Below, piece by piece: positions 46,641 through 59,000 of a stretch of 64,000 nucleotides of DNA. Within the stretch, counting starts at the first letter, position 1. The number at the start of each line of letters is the position of its first letter. Made by a program: the position numbers and the translations under genes. This DNA comes from Adineta ricciae (Eukaryota; Rotifera; Eurotatoria; Adinetida; Adinetidae), in assembly GCA_905250025.1 (NCBI GenBank), contig CAJNOJ010000225.1, positions 106,938 to 170,937 of the forward strand, read 5' to 3'. The notes beneath the pieces were generated by a model, which saw only the letters and a list, made by a program, of their open reading frames with translations, was not told the DNA's origin and did not search any database.

Positions 46641-49600
46641 TATGATCATACATAACTAACTCGAAGTAGTAAAGTTTTATCAGGACAATCTTTTTCTCAT
46701 GTTATTAAATATTCTCGATAAACCTTTTTTTATTAACTGATAAGCGTACAATTTATTTTCAACTTTTCTAAAAGATTAGTTACTTGATATGTTCATTCGT
46801 TTGTGTTCGATTCGTGTCTTTATACCTTATTTGTCCGCTTTTGTTTCTGTCTCACATTCATGAGATAATTTCAGATCACTTTGAAATATTCGGTACGAAT
46901 ATGAGTAAGAATCAAATTTGTCAACATAGTTGGAGGAACATGCTTCAAAACCAGCCCAGTTGTGGCGAAAGGTGTGAGCGATCTCGACAATTTTTGAAAT
47001 TGTTAAATCAGTTAACGATAGCATCCAATGCAGAGGATTATGAGCAACAAATTTCAGATACCGTAGCTACGTTCTCCATGGTATACAGATAATTCGTTTC
47101 GCTTTGCTTTTACGGATTATTTCGAGCTATTTCAGGATCACGAGCTGATGGCACCTCTGCACATAGTTCCAGCAATAGAATTTGATAATAAAAGGCAGGT
47201 TATAGATCTTGTTGCCCAGGAGTATCTCAAACAAGCAAGCAAAACTGTTCAACATCTTGTTCCTGTCATAACCGTTGCTGATGGAAATTGTTTGTTTCAT
47301 TCGATTGCATCACTTATGACAAATAGTAATATCTCTGATATAGAGTTGAGAGGTAAGCTCAATTGAATATATTCATACAGACATATATACACAATAAGAT
47401 TGTTTGAATAAGTTTAGTTCGTACGATAATTGAGCTAGTGAAGAACAAAACTCACTATATCAATCAATACAGCAATCATATTGGCCCATTGAGCGAAGCA
47501 CTACGAAGAATATGTAATAATAATATGTTTTGTGAGTTGTATGAACTAGTCGCATTGGCTAATATATTGCAATGTGATATACAAAGTGTATATCCATACA
47601 TTGACTATCGAGCTGAGATGAGAATCATGAATGCAGTTTATAAACCAACAGATACATCAGTACCATCTAATGGAAGGATAGTCATCTTTTGGTCTAGTAC
47701 CGAAGATGAGATCACAACAAGAGCGCGTCCTGGAAATTGTGGCATTTGGAATCCAAACCATTTCGTTCCACTTGTTCATCAGCCTAGAAGTGTAAGAATG
47801 CCAAGTAACGGAAGAGTCAGCTCGATGTCAGAGGTAATGTGTACAACTATTTGAATGGAATCCATACATGAATAGAGGACGAATCTTACAGAGCCCACAA
47901 AAATCAACGTTCAAAAATAATCGAGCCTCATTGATACGAAGTCCAGAGTTTTCACCTCCTAAAAATACCAGAAAACACAAGGGTCCTAACGAAACAATAT
48001 ACCCAACCACTCATGTATCACATTTGAGTGAGGAAAGTAATGAAAACGGCAAACACATAGGAGCACAAAATAATATGGATCGCACACGGAGACGGATCTC
48101 TAGAGAGAGGGGAAATGAAGATCAGCGAAAGGTCCGTCTAGGTTATCACCAGAAACGGTCGGCATCAAGTAAATCGATCGAAAGTGAGGATCAGAGAAAC
48201 GCACGTCTCGCTGTCCATCGCAAACGAATGGTATCAAATAGATCCAGTGAAAATGAAGACCAACGAAACGTACGGCTTATCAAACAGCGAGAACGATCGG
48301 CAACTAATAGATTGACTAAAAGAGAGCAAAGAAAAACTCTTCGTCCATCGTTTAGACGATAAACTTCAGAAGTCAGACCACTAGTGAGAAGAAACCAACA
48401 GGTGGTAGAACAAAATCAAGAAATAAGTATAGAGAATGAGCAAGCAGTATTCGAAGGAAATCAACAAGTTCTAGTTGATAACTACAAATGGCCAGCGGCC
48501 ATTCCAAAACATTTAAAAAAATATTGTTTGGAAGATTTTTGCAAGACGACCTCTATGTCAGTTTTACGACAAGCTACCTGTATTGTGTGTAATATTCGAT
48601 CATCTGCTAGTACAATGAAGCAATATAATGTTAAAGATATTCCAAATCTAGAAAAGCTTTCATCTCATCCAGATTTAGTAGATATTACAGATAAAATAAT
48701 CGCACAAAGTGAAGACTTTAATTGTGAGATTGAGTTCATAGGTGTAAAATAGATTTTGTTTATAGATGATCTGTCGTGTTCAATCTATTCTCCTTCATTA
48801 AGTACAGTGCTTTACAGAAAGGGATATAGTAAATTAACAAAATCTGGAAACGTTTGTCCAGAATGCCACAATGCACTAATTAAAAACAAAGTACCTATGT
48901 TCTCTGTAGCGAATAAGATGTGGTTTGGTGATGTTCCACTAGTACTTCAGCATCTAACGATTGCAGAGGAAAAGCTGTGAGTAGTTATCTGTCATAAGAA
49001 ATCATAGAGTTCACGATAAATGGCTCTTTCAAATTGTAGTATTTCTCTCTACCGTCATAGTAGCTGTGTTATTAAGCTACAATCTCCGTTTCACCACCAT
49101 TCGACTGCACAATCCGCACTAAAGGGCAATGTAATCACATTCATGCATGATATGCCAAATATCGTTACAAGTTTACCTTTGAACGTTGATGATCTTTGTG
49201 ATACCTTGAAAATTGTTTTTGTCGGAGCACATGTTCCTAATCGAATAGAATTGCGTAAAATTTGTGGCGTAAATAGACAAAAGATTCGTGAGGCTCTTCT
49301 ATGGCTCAAACAACATAATCACATGTATCGGACGATTCCTAGTGAGTTATAGATAGTTGTCTGTTGTAACATTATGTAATCGATCTTTTCAGTTAACGAA
49401 ATGCATATTGATAAGCTACCTGAGGATGACGTCCCAGAAAGTATCTGGACGACTATTGAGAGAATAGAAAATACTATTGATGCCAATGCGGAGCGGGCAG
49501 GATTCACTAGTGATCCACTTGCAGATGCTGCCATACAAGGTGAACCAAATACAACGAATATTTTGCCGATGAGTGTTAGGTAAGAATGCATAAAAAGATA

Positions 49601-52600
49601 AACTAATGTACCCAACTTTCTTAGCGCGGTACTTGATGTTAATGGAACAACTGTCACATCAAAAGATATTAGTGTACATCTACTACATAAATTTAAAAAC
49701 ACTTCAATTAGTTCTTTAAATGAGGATATAGAGAATACACCCATGGATAATGCAGAGAATGAAGATGTTTATATAATTCCCAGATCACACATGCCAATTA
49801 AAGATTGCTACAACGCAGAATTATTTCTTGGCCTATTCCCTACTCTTTTCCCATATGGATACGGGGCACCGTACGATGCATCGAGATCAGTTGCAGTATC
49901 GCTAAATCAGCATATTCGTTATCTTCTTGCATATGAAGATCGACGATTTGAAAAGCATCATTCATTTTTGTTTGTTATGTTTAATGTGCTGCAACGATGC
50001 CAGGCATGCTGGAATGCTTCACTTATGGCTTCACGCCCTTATTTTCGCGATGCTGCTACTGATCTTCAGGCACTGACAACAAAAGAAATTGAGGCAGCAT
50101 TAATAAGTGCAACCAAGAACACATTCTCTTCCATTACGAATCCACGAATTAACATGCTGATGAAGCAAATTAGAGCGGTGGGTGGCAATGTTATGGGCTC
50201 AGCCTGCTCGCGAAGTGCTCTTCGTACTCAAATTCATGCGCTGATATTCAATCAGGGCTTACCTAGTATCTTCATGACCATTAATCCTTCTGATATTCAC
50301 AGTCGAATTGCTCTTTATTTTGCTGGAGTTGATCTAGATCTTGATAAAATTGTACCTGAAGTACTTCCATCTACCTATGAACGTGCTCAGATTGTTGCCG
50401 CACATCCTGTAGCTACTACTCGATATTTCAATGTGCTCATCACGTCTATTCTTAAATGCCTAGTAGAGCAGGGCGTACTCGGTCCAATTAAGGCTTATTT
50501 CGGTACAGTAGAAAACCAAGGTCGAGGCTCATTACATCTACATATTCTTATGTGGCTGGATCACGATTTAACGCCTGCACAACTGAAAGAATCAGTTAAG
50601 AATGAGGAATTTCGGAATGGTCTTATTAGCTATTTAGAGGACATTATCAAACAAGATCTTAGTAATTTTACTAACGATGAAGCCGATGGTGATAGTAAAA
50701 TCAGTTTCTCTAAATCGATAGTTGATCTATTCTCGTAATTATTTTTGTAGTTCTTGAACAACAAAAATGTGTGATTTCTGATCGCGTTGACCATACTCAT
50801 TCAACATCGGATGAGATGCCCATAGGAGTAGTCAATCAAAGTATAAAATATAAATGATAAGTTGAGAGATTTTCATTCGACTCATGTTCAGATCAACCTG
50901 GATGTGATGTTAAAAAATTATTTCCATCAGTAATGCCGACTCCAAAGCCATCAACACCAAACTTTGCATTAGACTTCATAAAAGACATAATACGGATAGT
51001 TAGTAGTGTCAATATACACTTCCATACAGCTACATGCTTTAAATATTCGAAAACAAGTGACAATCCGATATGCCGCTTGAAAATGCCTCGACAGATCGAA
51101 GAAAAATCATATATCAACATTGAATCGGGTCAAATTAAACTGAAAAGACTTCACCAAACTATAAATAATTTTAATGAATATATTATCAGTGCTTGTCGAT
51201 CAAACATGGACATAAAGTATATCTTTAGTGGTAGCGATGCCAAAGCATTGGTCTATTACATAACCGATTACGTGACAAAGTCAAGCCTTTCATTTCACGA
51301 TACATTTTCTCTCGTATTAAAATCTGTTAAGTCCTTCGAAAAACAGAAACTTGGTACTGATGCATCTCTAAATGCCGAAGAAAAATCAAGGAGACTTTTT
51401 GTATCTTATTGGTATTGAGAATTATTTACAGGCAACATTAATAGAGGCGAGATCTGAACAATAAAATCAGATAAAAAGTAGTTTTGCATAAGCTTTCCTA
51501 AATAATGATATCAGTGACCTCAACACTAATACTTCCATCCATTGTCGGTTCAAAATATTCTCTCGTGGAATTCCTCGATATTTTTCTTATCATTAATACA
51601 CAGTGGTATCTCTTTGTTTGACAGATGTGATGGATGTGGAAACTGAAGAACAATTCTTACTTCAACCTGACGAAACAAAGACAAAATATGTATATGTGAA
51701 TACTCGAGTAGACTACCAATATCGTTCTGAATCTCTTGATGAGATGTGTTTGTATGATTACATCTGCTTTTATCGTAAAAAGCTCATTGACACAAATGAT
51801 CGAAAACAATTAGAAACTCAATCAAAGATGAAAAACGGAGAAGTAAAAGCTTCGTGTCGCGGACGACCGGTTTCCGAAAGAGAAACTTTTCAAGATGGAC
51901 ATCCACAAGTTTCATCTCATATTAATATCAAACGTGTGAAACCAATCGTTCCTGTTTTACTTGGACCAGCAATACCTCGTAGGGGTCGTGATGATACGAA
52001 AGAACGATATTATCGATCGATTCTCACTCTATTTTTTCCCTGGCGTTCAGTTCAAGATGTATGTGATGTAGATCAATCGTGGGAGCAAGCATTTCAGATT
52101 CGAAATGAAAAAATTTCAGCTGAATCGCGCAGAATTATTGATAATATTCAGTTACTGCAAGAATGTAAAAATGATCGAGACGAACACTTACAGTGGGTTA
52201 TAGAAGCGGCACAGACTGAAATAGTAAACGATCCTGTATATCCTACTCGGGCTGATAGTGACAGCGATAATGAAAATACTGAAATCCTCGACATGTTGGA
52301 AAATATAGATATGTCCAAAATTCCAGCTCTCAGAGAATCAGGAGGAAACGCAGAGAAAGTATATTTTGAAAAGGTAGTACGAGCTATTGATCAAGCCAAT
52401 CGATTTGGTAATATTCACCGTAAGAACTATCTCAGATAAAAAGTGATATTTTCAGCTATATGACACACTGATTCAGGTCTAGGTTCGACAACATCACTAA
52501 CATATGCCACTAAACAGAATAAACACATCAGTATTGATCGAAAGTATCTCACACCAGCTACCAAAGAACTCATCCTATTGAATAATAAATGGCAACGTCA

Positions 52601-54118
52601 AATCAAAGATGAAAAGGAACGGAAACGAATTGCTTCTATGATTGCTAATGGGGAAATGAATCTCAGACATCAGAATGATATGGACGAAAATGAAACGTTT
52701 GGAGCTTACGATACTGGCATATTACTAAATTCGCATAATAATGAGGAACTTTTGAATTCTATGCACACTTTGCCTGTGACAGAAACTACTATACCTAGTG
52801 CGACCAGTCGAAATGATAAAGCACAAAAATTCACACTTAATAAGAACCAAAAAGCTGCGTTCATGATTGTTACGGGTCATTTAGATGGGCTGGATAAAAG
52901 AAATGGAGGTAGTATCGATGAACTAAAGACCAAAGAATTTCTAAATTGCGTCATTCATATATCTACAGTTGATAAACAAGATCAATTAATTATGTATGTA
53001 CCTGGCTGTGGTGGTACCGGAAAGTCTCAGCTAATACGTGCAATAACTGCATACTTTACAGAGACAAATCGTGCGCATAAACTTCGAAAACTTGCACCAA
53101 CATCAATTGCTGCCGCCGAAATTGAAGGTATGACTATTCATTCATTTCTGGGCGATGGGCGAAATCGGAAAACCAAGTCAAAAGCAATGAACCGACCTGG
53201 ACATATGACCCTAGAAAATGCATGGCGTTTTGTGGAATACATAATTTTGGATGAGATGTCAATGGTTGGGTTGAGTTTGCTTGCTCGACTAAATAAGCTT
53301 GTTGGAACGGCAAAACACTGTGATCCTATGATACCAATAGGTGGCATTAATATACTCTTTTTTGGTGACTACATTCAATACTCACCTGTGTTTGATAAAC
53401 CTCTTTATCACGATTTCGGTGAAACGATAGCCAGCAGCATGAATAATAGTGCGAAACTACCTACTGAGAACGAAATTCAGCAAAAAAGTGCTCGTGCGCT
53501 AATTTTACAGATCAATTGTGTTGTTGTACTTGAACAACAAATGAGAACAAAAGATTTAGCTTACCAGTCATTGTTGAACAGAGTGAGGAAAGGCGAGGGC
53601 ACACATCAAGATTGGCTTTTACTTCGAACGCGCGTTATTGGGCTAGGACTACACATTTCTCTCAATGAGCCGCCATGGAACGAGGTATGTTAGATGTATT
53701 ATCTAGCGTTTATTGAACTAGTTCTCATAACAGACAGTTCAACATCAACAAGCTCTCTTTAATATTTCATACGTTGTGAGATCTAACTAATTCATCATAT
53801 CTATTGAGATCGGGATAAATAACTAGAATGAAGAATAATCATAATCGACAAAAAACTAACAACATTTATGTTGAGAAGGGCGTCAAGACTTTCAAAGAAA
53901 ATAGAAACTATTATGGGATAAAAGCAAAGCCATCCGTTGATATACCATTCAATTATGATATTTTTTAGGAGAATAGCTGATTTCGAAGGATTATTGCTTC
54001 TTATGTGAATTTTCTAAACATTTTGAGGCTCCAATTCTTGTTTATCGAAATGAACTTCGCACAGAACTAAATAATCGAGCAGTAATCAATAAAGCGTATG
54101 AAACGAGCCGATTTTGTT
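46641..54118 (+). mobile_element. Helitron copy 2 (3' truncated)
   Basis: Full length from the F-box-linked spacer to a point within the C-terminal helicase part, where similarity to copy 3 stops at about 54110-54118 (after NKAYETS). The missing tail is not due to an N, so it is a genuine truncation or deletion. Confidence 0.8.
46784..54118 (+). pseudogene. Helitron OTU-Rep-helicase gene, copy 2, degenerate
   Basis: Same domain order as copy 1: OTU (47142-47830, ADGNCLFHSI and WNPNHFVPL retained), Arg-rich repeats (48120-48310), Rep with HLHILMW at about 50540, YITDY at about 51260, helicase with Walker A GCGGTGKS (about 53010) and Walker B LDEMSMVG (about 53250). Disabling changes: a TAA at 48361-48363 in the Arg-rich segment; loss of about 111 bp near 51395, removing residues between EEKSRRL and LIGIENYL that copies 1 and 3 keep; and a TAA soon after (51461-51463). 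The 3' end is truncated. Nearly identical to copy 3 over the Rep region, so the two diverged recently. Confidence 0.8.
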
Positions 54119-54480
54119 CAACTTGAATCTATCACATATTAACATATAAAATAAAAGGTAATAATACCAATATCAAGCTGATTATGATTAGATATATAGA
54201 ATAGAAATATTACTTTTTCACTTTTAAAATGACTTCTTTTGATTCTTATGAGGAAAAAAAGAATTAGACTTAATATGAATCAATTTTTTTCTATGATATT
54301 ATGATTTTATGGATCAAAATTTAAATCATATATCATCATCGTAAAAAATACGATCAAAATTGAGAAAGATTATAAGACTAATGTTTTAGAATAACAGAAT
54401 CTTTTTAAAAAATCTGAAAACCACCGTCTACAATGAGAAATTTTCGAAATATAAATCATGAAAGATGGCGCTTCTCAAAT
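53694..54480. other. Helitron intron remnant and AT-rich spacer
   Basis: 53694-53980 corresponds to the helicase intron also seen in copy 3. After the truncation at about 54118 the sequence is AT-rich and featureless. Confidence 0.5.
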
Positions 54481-54682
54481 ACCGCAACTAATATACATCT
54501 CATCGCAGTTTTCTAAATCGCCATTTTCGACGGTGCATCCTGTTGCGGTTCCTTTTGAGGTTGTCGTGATAAATCTACGTCGCAGTGCGCCGTACCGCGG
54601 TTAACCACGGTTTATTTTAGACACCGCGGTGTTCAATGGTCTCACCGCAGTCTTCATGAGAAAACCGCGTCTATCAGCGGTA
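54481..54682. repeat. Cluster of ACCGCRGT motifs
   Basis: At least eight copies of ACCGC/GCGGT-type words occur in about 200 bp on both strands, including ACCGCGGT twice and a perfect 12-bp palindrome ACACCGCGGTGT at 54621-54632. The block is GC-rich within AT-rich DNA and ends just before the TPR fragment. Confidence 0.6.
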
Positions 54683-54714
54683 TCTATTTAAAAATTTTCC
54701 GTGGGTATACATCA

Positions 54715-55242
54715 ATGCAATATTATAATGAAGCAATTATCTGTTATGAAAAACGTCTCACATTTCTATTAAATGATTCTAATGAATATGGTTATACCTT
54801 TGTGTTAATTGCTTTTGCCTATCACCTTAAAAAAGAATATTTAATGTCAATATCAAAATGTAAAATTGCATTAGCATTGTTACATAATTCACAGTCTATT
54901 GGTCATGAAAAACTAGCTCAATGCTATAGTACAGTAACAATATCTTATCAAAATTTAGAAAATAAAAACTATACTTTTATTTATTCGAAAAATGCAATCA
55001 AACATCTTTTGTTACGTGATTCAGTTGATTATGATTTTGTCATGTCAATATATATTCTTGGTACATATTATCTATATTCTTCAAGACGATGGAATTGTCA
55101 GAAACCACTAAACTATATTCTATCAGCGATGAAATATAGTTCGTATGATTTAAAAGATAATTTATTAGAAAATCTTTATGAATTAATTGGTTTCTTTTAC
55201 TTTTTAAATGAAAAATATAATAATGCCCTGTATTATTACTAG
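54715..55242 (+). pseudogene. TPR-repeat protein fragment
   Basis: An open frame of 175 codons with about four tetratricopeptide-like helical hairpins (MQYYNEAIICYEKRL, YLMSISKCKIALAL, ENKNYTFIYSKNAI, YNNALYYY). TPR arrays mediate protein-protein contacts; long TPR tails are common in bdelloid proteins, often behind an enzymatic domain. Neither end is natural: the 5' side begins straight after the ACCGCRGT cluster without a convincing promoter, and the 3' side ends mid-repeat in TAG where a repeated sequence (TAACGCTCGTCG...) starts. It is probably the remnant of a larger gene broken by insertions. Confidence 0.6.
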
Positions 55243-56098
55243 TAACGCTCGTCGAGGCAGACTCGCTATACCCTCGACTGAACCACTGACTGAAAATACA
55301 ATAGTCTTATATGCATTTTATGCAAAAAAAGACAGAAGTATAACCTTTGAAGGGGTCCCCAGAAACTGATCTTTATTCGCCTCACAGTCTTCAAAAGAAC
55401 CAAAATACCACTTGTGTTCCTTTTAATTATTCGATATTCCTGACTGACAATTACTCTTCACAGAAAGTAGAAGTTCGCTATAAATGACTATTATGGATTT
55501 GCACTTTTAAACATGTCCTCCTTTTTCTAAAAGAAAGATAATTTCAGTAAAACCAAATGAAACTCGGTATATATTTCGCATTCGAACGCGTCGGATTGTT
55601 GATACTTTTGTAACTAGCTAGATTACCAGGCGCAGCTCATTGTTCGTCGGCGCCCCACAGGGGCGCCACTCACAACTCGCCGCTCCAAAGCTGTCCCTAT
55701 CTATCGTATAATTACACGTGTGCTACTAGAAAGTATCGAAAACTAATTCGCATTCCATCAGCATCTCATGGATAAGATTATCCTCGTCCGAACATTTAAG
55801 GCTATCTCCTTAATTAAAAGGCTTAAAGGCCTACGAAAACTCTCAATATATGGAAGCTCAGCATTTAAGATTGCTCTCCAGTATGTAACTTGTGAATGAA
55901 TGTATTTTTGGATTACTGGCCTTTAGTATGCGACAGTCAACCCAGTGTGGTTTTACTTTTTCGTAATCAACTCTTCTATGTAGCCCTCCTCTCAGGCGCG
56001 GTTAAAATGTTTTCTTCATTTCTGTCACGTTCCTGCGCCTTCACCCGTCATCCAGTCAACCTCGAGCCTCAGGATCCCTCCCAAACGATATTTTATGA
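55243..56098. other. Repeat-derived spacer between TPR fragment and Helitron copy 3
   Basis: Starts with about 60 bp shared with 19486-19545. Contains a perfect 8-bp-arm hairpin GGCGCCCC ACA GGGGCGCC at 55649-55667. No gene is supported, and it ends at the N at 56099. Confidence 0.45.
55649..55667. other. GC-rich perfect hairpin
   Basis: Arms of 8 bp with a 3-base loop, followed by ACTCACAACTCGC. It resembles the hairpin at 10783-10797, which is also followed shortly by ACTCACA. Confidence 0.7.
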
Positions 56099-56099
56099 N

Positions 56100-59000
56100 T
56101 GACCATTAATCCTTCTGATCTTCACAGTCGCATTGCTCTTTATTTTGCTGGGGTTAATCTAGATCTTGATAAAATTGTACCTGAAGTACTTCCATCTACC
56201 TATGAACGTGCTCAGATTGTTGCCGCACATCCTGTAGCTACTGCTCGATATTTCAATGTGCTCATCACATCTATTCTTAAATGTCTAGTAGAGCAGGGTG
56301 TACTCGGTCCAATTAAAGCTTATTTCGGTACAGTAGAAAACCAAGGTCGAGGCTCATTACATCTACATATTCTTATGTGGCTGGATCACGATTTAACACC
56401 CGCACAACTGAAAGAATCAGTTAAAAATGAGGAATTTCGGAATGGTCTTATTAGCTATTTAGAGGACATTATCAAACAAGATCTTAGTAATTTTACTAAT
56501 GATGATGCCGATGGTGATAGTAAAATCACTTTCTCTATATCGATAGTTGACTTATTCCCGTAATTACTTTTATAGTTCTTGAACAACAACAATGTGTGAT
56601 TTCTGATCGCGTTGATCATACTCATCCAACATCGGATGAGATGCTCACAGGAGTAGTTAATCAGAGTAAAAAATACAAATGATATGTTGTGAGATTTTCG
56701 TTTGACTCATGTTCAGACTAACCTGGATGTAATGTTAAAAAATTATTTCCATCAATAATGCCTACTCCAAAGCCATCAACACCAAACTTTGAATTAGAAT
56801 TCATAAATGATATAATACGAATAGTTAGTAGTGTCAATATACACTTCCATACAGCTACATGCTTTAAATATTCGAAAACAAATGACAATCCGATATGCCG
56901 CTTGAAAATGCCTCGACAGATCGAAGAAGAATCATATATCAACATTGAATCAGGTCAAATTAAACTGAAAAGACTTCACCAAACTATAAATAATTTTAAT
57001 GAATATATTATCAGCGCTTGTCGATCAAACATGGACATAAAGTATATCTTTAGTGGTAGCGATGCTAAAGCATTGGTCTATTACATAACCGATTACGTGA
57101 CAAAGTCAAGCCTTTCATTTCACGATACATTTTCTCTCGTATTAAAAGCTGTTAAGTCCTTCGAAAAACAGAAACTTGGTACTGATGCATCTCTAAATGC
57201 CGAAGAAAAATCAAGAAGACTTGTTCTGCGCTGTTATAATACTCTTGCTTCACAACAAGAGTTATCAGGGGTACAAGTAGCTTCGTATCTCATGGGCTGG
57301 CCTGATCATTACACTACTCATGAGTTTGCTAATTTGTATCTTATTGGTATTGAGAATTATTTACAGGCAGCATTAATAGAGGCGAGATCTGAACATCAAA
57401 ATCAGACAAAAAGTAATTTTTAATAAATTTTTCTAAAGAATGATATAACTGACATCAACACTAACACTTTCATGCATTGTCGGTTCAAAATATTTTTTCC
57501 TGATAGTTCTCGATATTTTTCTTATCATTAATGCAGTGATACCTCTTTATTTAACAGATACGACGGATACAGAAACTGAAGAAAATTGTGTAGAAACTGA
57601 AGAACAATTCTTACTTCAACCTGACGAGACAAAGACAAAATATGTATATGTGAATACTCGAGTAGACTACCAATATCGTTCGGCATCCCTTGATGATATG
57701 TGCTTGTACGATTACATCAGCTTTTATCGTAAAAAGCTTATTGATACAAAAGATCGAAAACAATTAGAAATTCAATCAACAATAGAAAAAAGAGAAATAA
57801 AAACTCCACGTCGCGGACGTCCGGTTTCCGAAAGAGAAAGTTTTCGAGATGGACATCCACAAGTTTCATCTCATATCAATATAAAACGTGCAAAACCAAT
57901 CGTTCCTGTTTTACTTGGACCAGCAATACCTCGTAGGGATCGGGACGATACGAAAGAACGATATTATCGATCGATTCTCACTCTATTTTTTCCCTGGCGT
58001 TCAGTTCAAGATGTATGTGATGCAGATCAATCATGGGAGCAAGCATTTCAGATTCGAAATGAAAAAATTACACCTGAATCGCGCAGAATTATTGATAATA
58101 TTCAGTTGTTGCAAGAGTGTAAAAGTGACAGAGATGAACATTTACAGCAGGTGATAGAAGCTGCACAGACAGGAGTAGTGAACACTCCGGTTTATTCTAC
58201 TCGGGATGATAGTGACAGTGATGATGAGAATATTGAAATCCTCGATATGTTGGAAGATATAGATATCTCTGATATACCATCTATAAAAGATCCAGGGGGA
58301 AAAGCAGAGCATATATATTTTGAAAAAGTTCTGCGAGCTGTCGATCAAGCCAATCGATTTACTAATCTTCATCGTGAGAATTATTTAATACAGAATAAGT
58401 ATTTTTTTCAACTATATCATATATTGATTCAGGCACAAACTCAAGGAAATCATTAACATACGTCACTAATCAGAGTAATCATGCCAATGTAGATCAAAGA
58501 TTTCTAATTCCAGCTACTACAGAACTCATTCTATTAAATAATAAATGGCAACGTCAGATCAAAAATGAAAAGGAACGAAAACGAAATGCTTCTATGATTG
58601 CAAATTTGGAATCTAATATCAGAGAACAGAATGATATTGATGAAAATGAAACGTTTGGAGCTTACGATACTGGCATATTACTAAATTCTGATAATAATGA
58701 CGAACTTTTAAATTCTATGTACACCTTGCCGGTAACAAAAACTACTATACCTAGTGAGACAAGTCGAAAGGATATCGCACAAAAATTCACACTTAATAAG
58801 AACCAAAAAGCTGCGTTCATGATTGTTACGGGTCATTTAGATGGAATGGATAGAAGAAATACAGGTTGCATCGATGAACTAGATAGTAAAAAGTTTCTAA
58901 ATTATCGCATCATTCATATGTCTATAGATGATAAACAAGATCAATTAATCATGTGTGTACCCGGTTGTGGTGGTACCGGTAAATCTCAACTAATACGTGC

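Noticed and set aside
53138..53347. Minus-strand frames opposite Helitron helicases
   Set aside because: They recur in both copies only because the plus-strand helicase is conserved; they are shadows.
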